From NCBI GenBank assembly GCA_037039925.1, contig JAXRKP010000127.1, positions 167,501 through 231,500 of the forward strand: 64,000 bases of DNA, read 5' to 3'. Both the position numbers and the translations under genes were made by a program. Below are positions 1-16,200 of this stretch, in pieces; positions within the stretch are counted from its first letter, which is position 1; each line of letters opens with the position of its first letter. The notes below the pieces were generated by a model. The model ran no database searches. It saw only the letters and a list, made by a program, of their open reading frames with translations, and had not been told where the DNA came from. The DNA comes from Doris montereyensis. Lineage: Eukaryota; Mollusca; Gastropoda; Nudibranchia; Dorididae.

Positions 1-78
1 CAAAGCCCACGTGCCAACGATGGTTACTTTTAATGGCCTAGCAACAGAGTCGTTGTGGGGAAAAGAACGGCCATCTCA
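1..78. repeat. Fragment of an interspersed repeat
   Basis: The sequence around GGTTACT..AATGGCCTAGCAACAGAG, then AAAAGAACGGCCATCTCAGAAT, recurs in diverged form at about 36440-36510. Two dispersed copies indicate an old repeat; the family is unknown. Confidence 0.45.
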
Positions 79-237
<159 letters not shown>

Positions 238-589
238 TCCTGTTTCATGCTATAGAAACCGAGATAAGCTCCGGCTCTATTGGTCGTAAATGGCCTTGAT
301 GGAATTTAAGTGGATTTTTTTTTTTACTTTATCAATATAAACTGGAAAATCTTTTTCCCCAAATATTTGTGTCCGTTTGCGTATTTTGCTGGTGATCCCA
401 GCCACTCAGTGCCACACTTGCCTCAGCAGAAAGATACTCCAGCAATTTGAAGCTTGTAAAGAACCATTTCTTGCGTTCAACCATGTCATAGGATTGTTTA
501 GGGCAGTGCCACTCAAAGAAGTCAAAGTGCGGTATGCGTGCCGGCGACTGCACGCGAGCCAACATCTGGCGGTAAAAATACAAGCAATG

Positions 590-877
590 TTCTTTCAAGG
601 CCGTTTTTACAGTCCATAGATCCGGAGTTTGTCCCGGTTTCTATAGCGTGAAGTGGAACAGTGACAATAATCACCTCCTGGCCAGGAGGTTAGTCTGACA
701 CAGGTTTTTACTTCTCAAGCTAGTGCTTGTACCCATTTTACATGGGTCGAGTGGGTGGAAATGCGTGTCAAGTGTCTTTCCCAAGGAACACAGCGTCGGA
801 CCTTGCTTTGCTAGGATTCAAACTCGATACGTCATGATCCGCAGTCCGGCAGTTTTACCGCTCGGCCACCGACGCCA
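590..877 (-). mobile_element. SINE-A (tRNA-derived)
   Basis: Near full-length copy in minus orientation. Its complement starts with a tRNA-like head containing GGCCGAGCGG (A-box-like) and a degraded B box, followed by the family body (CTAGCAAAGC.., CCCAAG.., CACTCGACCC) and the tail ending CTATGG..GGCCTTGAA. The window holds nine or more copies, which define the consensus. Confidence 0.85.
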
Positions 878-1039
878 CTCAGCATCTGCCGATACGTGGA
901 GATTAAGAATCTGCCGTGGGGGCTGGGGGGGGGGGGGTTCTTGTTTTGCTCACCGGTTCCTGGCACATTGAGGAGGGGGCAACTGCTGGCCCGCAACATC
1001 GGATAGTTTTGGCATGGATTTATCTAGACTTAGAAGGCA

Positions 1040-1562
1040 TTTGTAGGTAAACAAGAATTGTCAACAAAAACCAAAATGACCTTATACAACCCAGTTTATT
1101 GTCGTACTCTCATCTATGGCAGTGAAGCCTGGACCTTAGACAGCAGAGAATACAGTAGAGTACAGGCAGCTGAAATGAAATACCTAAGAAGAGTGGTAGG
1201 GAAAACTAAACGAGACAAAATCAGAAACACAACAATAAGATATCGAACCAAAGCAGATGTCATGAAAACTAAAATAGAAAATAAATCTATTGAGATTGTT
1301 TAGGCATGTAAACAGAATGAATGACAATAGAATAGCTAAATCAGTATACAATGCTAAATCTCAAGGTAAAATACCAAAGGCAGATTTCGGAGAAAGTGGG
1401 AAGAAGATATAAAAGAGGAATTAAAGCAAAGAAATTTAACTTTCACTGGAGGAAACAGAAAATGTCAGGACAGGGCAGCCTGGAGAAAGATCATTTCGAG
1501 CATCTAAAACCCATACACGGAAGGTAGAATGGGAACTGATAAAGAAAGAATGAAAGCATTGT
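1040..1562 (+). mobile_element. LINE-X 3' end (non-LTR retrotransposon)
   Basis: Decayed C-terminal ORF of an RTE-like non-LTR element: LIYGSEAWTLDSREYSRVQAAEMKYLRR, then RHVNRMNDNRIAKSVYNAK and RRKWEEDIKEELKQRNL after frame breaks, and AAWRKII near the end. The same 3' end (GGGAACTGATAAAGAAAGA) recurs at four other copies in the window, so this is the true 3' terminus of a family. Confidence 0.8.
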
Positions 1563-1619
1563 TTAAAATTGTGAGAAGAAAAAAACCAAATTTGACGATG
1601 CCAGCAAGGCTCTTCATAA

Positions 1620-2284
1620 GATAAAGACATTTTTTATTGATCCCTAAACAGCAAATTATAATTGTGTTTGTTGACATAATATGCTCACAATAAGTAATCA
1701 CTAGAGAGAAATTAATCAACATGATATACTTTAAAATTAAAATTCTCTCTCATTCACTTTTATAGACTTTTCACTCTTGTAATGTTAAAGACATCATAAT
1801 ATATGAATACAAAAAAGTGAAATATTCATTTTTAACATGGGTGGAGGTCCCAATATCATAATATGGCAAAAAGGAGAAAAGAATGAAAAGAACGATGTCG
1901 AGATATTTTCTCAAGTATAAGTCTCCTACTCCTACTACTACTACTACTACTTGCCTCGATTTGGGAGTTGAGGAAATGATACTCATCCTTCATAATTTTC
2001 AATATTGTTGAGTTGCACGCTTTTTTTTAAATACAGCATCAAAGGAAACACAACAATTGAAAAAGTTCCAATTTTGTAATTGTATGAAGTGAACTGCCTT
2101 TAACTTTAATCTTAATAATTCTATGAGTGTGTTCAATTTATGTAATATTTATTATACATTCAGATTGCACCACGATCACATTCCAATCTCTGTCTTAGAG
2201 GCAATTAAAAGATTTGTACCGGTATTCTATCAATTTCCTTAATTAAAAACTAACTAAAATATACAACTGTCTTGGTTTGAACAG
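1620..2284. other. No gene seen; intron 5' of the first HSD exon
   Basis: AT-rich sequence with a short TAC/TAG trinucleotide run near 1930-1950. I see no exon with acceptor and donor that would supply the missing N-terminal SDR segment, so this is presumed intron. Confidence 0.5.
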
Positions 2285-7596
<5,312 letters not shown>

Positions 7597-7745
7597 ATGG
7601 AAGTGGAGAGATTCGGTAAAGAATAATTAGACGATTCAATTTTAAGGGTTACACTTATTAGGAAGTAGGAACCAGCAGAATGTCGAGATTTCAGACCTAA
7701 AAAGATGATATTTTGATTCAAGACCGCTAATCTAAAGGTGAACTT

Positions 7746-9560
7746 TTGAATAATCAATTTTCTTCCTTATTTTCTGACCCGCTACCAAAAGTTAACCACA
7801 ACATTTCTACAGATGAAGAATATCCTATACTGAAATACATCCTATCAAAGTCACAAATGACAGGTGTGCTGAAATTACTGTTTGATATCGATGAATATAC
7901 AGCACAAGGGCAGATGAAGTATCCAGAAAATATTGAAAATATGTGCATTTAAAAGTGCTGACATGTATGTGTTGTTATTCCAGGCATCTCTAAACCAAGA
8001 GAAAGTTCCAAATGACTGGAAAACTGCAAATATAGTCTCATTCATTGTTTTTAAAAAAGGAGACAGATCAAATGCAGAAACTTACAGACCTGTTTCTCTA
8101 ACGTCAGTAACTTGTAAACTATTGGAACACATAATACATGGTAATATCATGGATCACCTAGATAAAAATAGCATCCTTACTGATAGCCAATATGGATTTA
8201 GTCAAAACTGAAGCTGTGAAAGTCAACTTATCATGTACAGCAATACATGACTTCAGTAACTCCTGACTCAAGTAAGCTAAATACACTATATAACTTTCCT
8301 TCTAGATTTGTCACAGACCTGTGACAAATTGAACCACAATGTATTACTGATAAAACTGAATGGCTGTGGTGTTGAAACTAAAGTTTCTCTTCTTGAGTGG
8401 ATCAGGCCTATTTTGTTTGTTTGTATGAACACAAAGTGTAGTTGTTGAAGATGGTGCTGAATCTAGTCCCAAACCAGTATTTCAGGTGTCCCTCAAGAAT
8501 TACTCTTGGGTCCTCTTTTCTTCTTGATATATAATATATCAATGATATTGTCCAAAGTTTATCATCAGGTACCAAATTAAAATCTTTTAGCTGATGATAG
8601 TCTGTTGTATATAAATAACATGGAGGATTAAATAATATTACACTGACCTATATACACATGAATGGGAGAACAAAATGGAAAATGGAGTTTCACCTAAATG
8701 AAAACTAGGTATTAAATATCTGCAAAAATGTAACATTTAGTTACCTCCGACTATTACATACAAAGCCAAAAACTCAAAATAAAGAGCAGTGCAAAATACC
8801 GGGGAGCAAAAGTTCCTTCAAGGCCATTACGGCCCATAGAGCCAAAGCTTATCCTGATTTCTATAGCATGAAACAAAACAGGTGGGAATAATCACCTTCT
8901 GGACGCAGGTTTTCACTCTGAGGCTAGTGCATGTACCCATTTTGCACCTGGGTCAATTGGGGAAATGGGTGTTAAGTGTCTTTTCCAAGGAACACCACAT
9001 CAGGCCTGGCTTTGCCGGGATTCGAACCTGTGACCTCATGATCCCCAGTCAGGCAGTCTAACCACTTGGCCACCGAAGCCACAAAATACCTGGGAGCAGC
9101 TACAGACAATGAATTGCAACAGAAGGAACAACAAAGAATACTGTGCAGAAAACAAAATGGCCTGTTAGCTTTCTTAACTGTCCAAAACATGTCTAGGAGG
9201 AGTGTTACAAGCCTTTGTGTAAATTTTGTCCTAGATTATGGTATCTGTGTGTGGGACCCATACCAACAGACCTACACACTAGAAATTGAGAAAGTGTAAA
9301 AGATTGCAGACAATAATGGATGCCTTTGACAGAAATTAATATTTTCTTTAAGGCTATAAATGCTTGATAGCTTATCCTATTTGATTTATAAGTTTAAGCT
9401 TAATATTTGAACAGCTAGATCAGGCTGTCAAACGTATTTGGTCCCATCTTCAAACACTGATTGTCACCTGAACTCATTTTACACTAGTACAGTAAGATTG
9501 TAGAACAAACTGCTCACAGAAATTAAACTCAGTTGTAGCATGTAGTCTTTGAAAACAGAA
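7746..9560 (+). mobile_element. CR1/Jockey-like LINE, split by a SINE
   Basis: Degenerate reverse transcriptase: NNQFSSLFSD, VPNDWKTANI, FKKGDRSNAETYRPVSLTS, CKLLEHII, YGFSQN, then broken motifs to about 8650 and, after a SINE insertion, KYLGAATDNE and VLDYGICVWDPYQQT. The C-terminal FYTSTVRL.NKL..EIKL segment follows near 9480-9530. These are standard CR1/Jockey-clade blocks. Many stops show that it is inactive. Confidence 0.85.
8809..9081 (-). mobile_element. SINE-A inserted in the CR1-like LINE
   Basis: Full-length minus-orientation SINE-A, head ending in CACTTGGCCACCGAAGCC. It is flanked by a 17-bp target-site duplication (CAAAATACC[G/T]GGGAGCA) at 8792-8808 and 9082-9098. Removing it joins the LINE ORF at SAKYLGAA. 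Confidence 0.92.
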
Positions 9561-9562
9561 TT

Positions 9563-9565
<3 letters not shown>

Positions 9566-9603
<38 letters not shown>
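9566..9603. repeat. (CA)n microsatellite
   Basis: About 19 CA units just after the end of the CR1-like LINE ORF. Confidence 0.95.
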
Positions 9604-9607
<4 letters not shown>

Positions 9608-9839
9608 CCAACAACTTAAACATGAGTGCTGACTGTAATTCTCAAAAATTGAGTTGGTCAGTTATTATGAAAAAGATGATATGAAATCAGATTTCTATGA
9701 TCCTTTATTGAAGAATACTTTGTGTTTGACCTCTGATCCAGCTGTTAGCCTTTATTTAACTGGAATTGAAAAGAATTATTGCCATTCAAAATAAATAAAT
9801 GTGATTATTATGTTATACCTTCATACCTACGTATAAAAA

Positions 9840-10265
9840 TATGTTTGTATGTATTTATGTATACATGTATGTATTAAATGTATTTATTTATTTATGTGTG
9901 TATTCCTGCATGTATATGATATATGTATGTATATTTATACACCGTATGTTAGTATGAATGTATTATGTACGTACGTATGTATGTATGTGTATGTATGTAT
10001 GTATGGGTGCCAGAGTAGGTGGCTCGATGTAATGTAATAAAATAATTATGTTATGAATGTTTTATGAATATTTTTAATCATTACATAAAAAATGTATTTA
10101 GTATGTATTATGTATGTACATACATACGTATGTATGTATGTATGTATGTATGTATGTGTATGTATGTATGGGTGCTAGAGTAGGTGGATGGATGTAATGA
10201 AATAATTATATTATGAATGCATAGCTGCCAATCAGTACGTAAGAAAACGTATTTAGTATGTGTTT
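9840..10265. repeat. (GTAT)n-rich tandem duplication
   Basis: A block of GTAT repeats followed by GGGTGCCAGAGTAGGTGG and an AATAATTAT spacer occurs twice (about 9960-10110 and 10125-10262), with small indels between copies. Confidence 0.8.
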
Positions 10266-12680
10266 CTTGACTTTGAGTCTTTAAATCTGTATTTGCCTTG
10301 TGATGATTAACTGCACTTCTTTTTTTTGTAAAGAAACCAGGAGTTAACGGCAGAGACTCAGAGTAGAATAGGGATGAAAGTCCAGAGACGCCATTATGCG
10401 TTTCGCAAAACTAACGTCACAATTCGCCGGAAAGGCCAGTGATCAGTACACCTTTTGTTATTTCCCTTAAAGGGCGTTGATTAAAGTCAAGTGATCAATA
10501 TTTTCTGGCATACTAATTTTTATTATGGGCGCTGTGCAAGTTAGCATTAGTTTGTGCGGTCTGTCTGTTTTGGTTTTTTTATTTGAAAAGGTTCGCAGCA
10601 GTGTGCATATGTGTATGCGCATGGGTGTATTCATATTTCTGTAATAAAAACGCTTCTCACTATGTATTTATATACAGCAATAAAACAGACAAAGACTTGT
10701 GTAGGACAGACAAACGGAAAGACCTACTGAGACTTGAGTTGGATAGACAGATGGAAAGACCTACAGGTAGATAGGTACATTTCAGTAGATAGGTAGGTAG
10801 ATAAATAGATTGAATAATTGATTGATTGACTGAGTGAGAAAGCGACTGATGAAGAGCTGGTGAAATAAACAGCCAAGTTGAAATATGCAGGATGTCTTTT
10901 ATTATGAACCGATAAGATATTTGAATACCGGTAACTTCAAAATTGCTTCATGCAGAAACTTATGGTTGTTGTGCACAATGTGTACAATTTATGTGTTTTA
11001 TATGATACCATTTCAAGTGCGCACCCATTTTGTTGATTTTATTATGTCGTAATTGTTGAAAGCAGGTAAATTGAATGCACATTATCCAAAACAAAAATGG
11101 CAGATGACATTGAATTTTGTAAAGGTAGCGTTGTGGTTATGTGAATACAAATCACCAACGATTATCAGTAGGAAATGCAGAAGAGAATTTGCGCAAAAAA
11201 AACAACCTCAAAGCGTAACTAACCTCCATACGTCACATGTACAGAAACTTAGTCACAGCATGAAGTGTGAATGGAGTGGTGACGAGGGGAAGAAGGTCTG
11301 TAAGCTATCAGATCAAAACATAAACAAAGGTTGTTGATGCTGATCGAAGATGACCAATCTCATATAAAGGTCTGAATGACAGTGTTGAAAGAGTCACAAC
11401 TTTCATACAAGACATTGTCGTTTCTTATTTACTCAAATATGTCATTGTAATGTCAAAGAAAACTGAAGATACCTGTCTGAAAAGTTGCGACCAAAGTGAA
11501 TGTCACCAGTTTTATCTATGACACCATAATTAAACGGTCAGTTGACATACACACTAAACAAGCGTATCATATAAAAGTTTTTAAATTGTCCATCTTTATT
11601 AAAAAAACAACAGAAGTTTCTGGGGAGTGGTTTTAGGATTATTTCAATTTCTTATCGGTTCATAATAAACAAAAACACCCTGTAGATTCAGACTTTATGC
11701 ATCCTTGTACGGGTAACGTAATTTATATTTTTAACATGTGGTGACAATGTCTCAAAATCACTGTTTGAAATGAAGAGAGAATGTTTGAAATTGATGAAAT
11801 CTAATTTTCCATGCATTTACTATTGCCTTTAATTTTAATTTTAATAACTATGTTTATTTTCCTATCTGAATGGATGGGAAGCAGAGGTGTATATACTACC
11901 TTTGATTGATGCATGTATGAAGGAATGCTCAATGTTTTGGAGAATAAACATCTACGGAGTCAATTTGAAATAAATTTGTGTTGATACATCTATTAACTTC
12001 AATGACTTATTGAATGTGAGAGCTGTAAATTTAGAAAGATCATTTTTCATTAAGATTTTTTTTTTCGTTCTTAAAAGCAGGAATTTGCTCTTTGTTGTCC
12101 TGGAAATTTTTTCCCGGTTCAAAATATAAATAAACGACATACGAAAATATGAACTCTTAAAAGCCCGAACAACGATGTCAGAGTTACTATAATATTGATT
12201 CATTAAAAATGGTATTTAAAAAGAAAAAAACATCAATACTATAGTAACATTGACAGCGTCAATCTGGCTTTAAGAGTTAATTTTGATGCTACCTTTCCAT
12301 CCTCAATTTCACTGTTTAAGATTAAAGGTGTAGCCTGCCCTTCTTCTGCACAGCACATGTACATGTATGTTTGTGCAAACGTAGCCCATGAACAATGGAG
12401 AATTTAAACAGTCATGATCCTGTCCCAACTTATTATATGGAACAGGATTAATATTACAGCAAAACGCTAAATACAGTAGACAGGAAAACATTATCTATGA
12501 ATTTTAAGGTTGAACAACTTAAGTTGAAATAAGGAACATAAAGAAAGGAAGGAAATGGCTGAGATAAAGCTTGAACGTTTACTGAAATTTAAAACATGAC
12601 GTTGATGATAAAAAAATATTCAACCCATAACAAAAGACAGATCAATTTAAAAGTCCAAAGAAATCGTTCAACACACAGAG
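10266..12680. other. No gene recognised
   Basis: Mostly AT-rich non-coding sequence between the convergent HSD and MICOS13 genes. A GATA-like run lies near 10760-10810. The open frame at 11053-11337 has no recognisable domain and no supporting splice sites. Confidence 0.5.
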
Positions 12681-12689
12681 GGGGAGGGT

Positions 12690-12988
12690 TGGACTCAGTA
12701 GTCCAGAGGCAAGGCCTTGGCCTCTCAACCAACAGGCAGTGGGTTCGAGCCTTGCCAACAGTTGAACAATTTTCTAGAATTTTTCAAGCAAACCTACCCC
12801 CCTGGTCCAGGTAGGTGGACCGACACCTAGTTCCAACGGAGACGGATGATAAAAAGGAGGTCCTGTGTGCAGATAACAACACTCTGTGCATATTAAAGAT
12901 CCCTTGGCTGTTTACAGAGCAGTCCGGGCACAATTCAAAAATCCTGAGATCACCTTAGTTGTGGATATGGGTAAATCGAATCAAACAA
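12690..12988 (+). mobile_element. SINE-B, full-length
   Basis: Head CAGTAGTCCAGAGGCAAGG with B box GGGTTCGAGCC, then GTCCAGGTAGGTGG, GATCCCTTGGCTGTTTACAG and a GGTAAATCGAATCAAAC tail. One of the best-preserved copies. Confidence 0.88.
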
Positions 12989-13283
12989 ACAACACACAGA
13001 CATCAATGAAATATTTCATTCGCAATGACATTACACAAAAAATGCATAAAAGCTATTGTACAAACATGAAAATTTAAAAAAACTGACGAGTAAGACAGTT
13101 AAACAAATGAGTAGCAAATGAAAAAGTAGTTTTTTATGTGTTTATTTTTCTTTTCAAAAAGATAGGACAACCGTGAGATGGAAATAACCAACACTTCTAC
13201 TATGTACAATATAATATTACTCAAATCATTTTGTGATACTCAAATCAGCTAAAGGTAACAAAAAGACATTTCTCGTCGATCAC

Positions 13284-16200
13284 CTATTTTCCAGGGATGT
13301 TGTCCGATACAAATTTGGAGACGGCATCACCCGCAACATTGGCATACTTTCCAACAGTTTGAGGGGCTGCGATGAGTGACTGAAACACAACTTTTGTACC
13401 TGTAGACAGAAAGAAAACAAAAATAATCATTGAAAGTACATATTTCCCCCATCTTTTATAAGCAATGCACACAAACAGACGTTAAATTGAGTACATGTGA
13501 TAAAAATATATATATATATATTTGTCTATAATATATATGCAATGAGTACATGTCCCATCAGTAGGGATGCCACAATTATCCTTTATTATGTCACTTTGGG
13601 GAAAATTTCATCGCATAATTCAAAGTAAAGGAACAGGCTGGTTTAAGGCAAAGATAGTGCAAGCAGAGACGAATATTGTTTTTGTTTTTAGCTCTTAACA
13701 CCGATTTTCAATTTCAAATCATGCTGTTTATGACCTTTCCTTTTAAAAGGAGGCAAATGAGAGTTTTAAGCTGTTTATGCTTGAAGACCTTGAGCTGTTC
13801 ACTTCATTTTAAATATTTTCAGTCTTATCTTGAACCTCGTTATTTTGGTAGAATTTGCATAATTGCCAGCATGTAAGAAATTTTACTTTAACAATCATTA
13901 GCAAGCTCAAATTTAGCTTATCTTAATGAATAGGGAAAAAAAGAAAACAATTCTCAACATAAATAGTTTACCAAACAGCATTCAAAGAGAGGCTTTATCT
14001 ATCTATTCAAGACTGTAATATAGAGCACAATAAATAGCTATGAATCACGAGTTCCTGTAGATATGTCCTAAAGCCCCTAGACAGTTTAAAGGAATGTCTA
14101 GGAAATATTTTTAAGTCCTACCTAGCATCTCTACTTACGGTGAACGTGGACAACCGGATCAATTCACAAACAAACAATCTTCATTCTTACTTTTATTCCA
14201 TTATAGGACAGTTTATACACTACAATTAAAAGGCATACCAATCTGTCACAGATATGTGACCAATGTGGAGTTGAAATGAAGAGTACACTGGGAGTACACA
14301 CAAATTAACTTTCGTTGTTACATTTTCAACCTTTTTTTTCTCTCTCCAAGACCTTATTATGATCTGAAACCAAAACTCCTTGTTTCGATTTTTTCTAGCA
14401 AATAGTAAAAGTGTCTTATCAACTATTTTCACTCCTTTTGAATGCCACACTATTTAACTAGGTTCTCTAGATAGCAAAATGGGGTGGTTTATACTCTATA
14501 ATATAATGCTTGCCTCGTAAGGGGAATTCTGAGGTTTGAATCTAATAAGGCTATTTATACGCCTGAAATTGTTTTCTTAGTAAAAAAAATCTTTCTCTCT
14601 GATTAATGGTGTTTTAGATCTATTAGATAGTCCTATGGGAGATGAGTTGAAAAAATAATATCACGAGTTCCTGTAGATATGTCCTAAAGCCCCTAGACAG
14701 TTTAAAGGAATGTCTAGGAAATATTTTTAAGTCCTACCTAGCATCTCTACTTACGGTGAACGTGGACAAACGGATCAATTCACAAACAAACAATCTTCAT
14801 TCTTACTTTTATTCCATACGGCTGAAACGTCTCCTTCTACGCTGATCCCTGAAATCAAAGGAGACAATAAATTATGAAAAGAACAAGTCGCCGAATGTCT
14901 AATGTGTCCATACCTTTTTATTATATTCAAGACCAAAATGGGACGTACTTGGAAATTTTTAAAAGTAGACTTTATCTTTAAAAATCCAAAAGATGACTCT
15001 CTTAAAATTTTCATTCTTTTTAAAATCTGATGGAAAAAAAAAAGAAAATTGCATATTAGGTAAAACTATCGTGAGAATGAAGATAAAACTTCAATTACAT
15101 TACTTTTTTTCTAACAAACAGGGAAAAGCAACAACAAAAGATACAATTTAGCCATTGTCAAAAAGATAATGTCATCAAAAAGAGTAAGTCTCAATTGCAT
15201 TGTAAAATAAATGTTAAATATATGTGGCATGTGTATATCCTTACTTTGAGCATGGCAAGATCATTACAGAAATACATGGCTGTGCATCTTATTTAAAATT
15301 AAAAAACCTACATTATTAAATTTCAGAAAACGTAAAAAATCCCATGACCCCTTCTAACTACTATTTATCACACACAGAACTGAGAATTTTAATGACACAG
15401 CATTGTCAATTTTGTGTGATTTGTTTGAGCTTTTTGCATTCATTTAAAATTGATACTGCTACTAATCATACTAATGATATTACTACTCCTTAAAAGAAGA
15501 AGAAGAAAGAGAAGAAGAAGATGTATTAAGAAAAAACAACAAGATAAAAGATGGGTGAAAAACTGAAAGGAAAAAGAAATAGTACCAACCAGCAGCGCCC
15601 GCCAGAAAAGAAGAAGGAGACGGAGAACAAATAAAAAAAGGAAAGTTCCTTCAAGGCCCTTAAGGCCTATAGAGCCGGAGCTTATCGTGGTTTCTATAGT
15701 GTGAAGCGGAACGAGTGACAATAATCACCTCCTGGCCAGGACGCTAGTCTGAACTCCCAAACTAGTGCTTGTGCCCATTTGCACCTGGGTAGAGTGGGGA
15801 AAAAAGAAAATGTGTGTTAAGTGCCTTTCCCAAGGGACACAACGTCAGACCTGGCTTTGCTAGGATTCGAACTTGGGACCTCATGATCCCCAATCCGGAA
15901 GCCTTACCACTCGGCAACTGATGCCACGACGGAGAATAAAGGAGAAAATTGATCTACATATAATACAGCCTGGAGTGTGCAACAAAACATCTGAAGAGAA
16001 AAAAGCACAGCATCGAAAACCACAAAAATTCAAGACAAGGAGTAACATTCCATGATAAAGACATATTTTGTAAAACTCCCCTTTTTTCCTCAAACCCTTT
16101 TAACATTAAAAAAAAAGTGAAAATGTTGGTTGTCACCTGCACCTATTTTACCCTAGTACCATACTGTAATACTGTGGAATAAACTCCCAACAGAAAATTA

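Noticed and set aside
11053..11337. 94-residue plus-strand ORF
   Set aside because: No domain, no splice support, and a length expected by chance in 64 kb.
13676..13876. Short hydrophobic ORF near MICOS13
   Set aside because: AT-rich Phe/Leu codon bias only; no membrane-protein family match seen.
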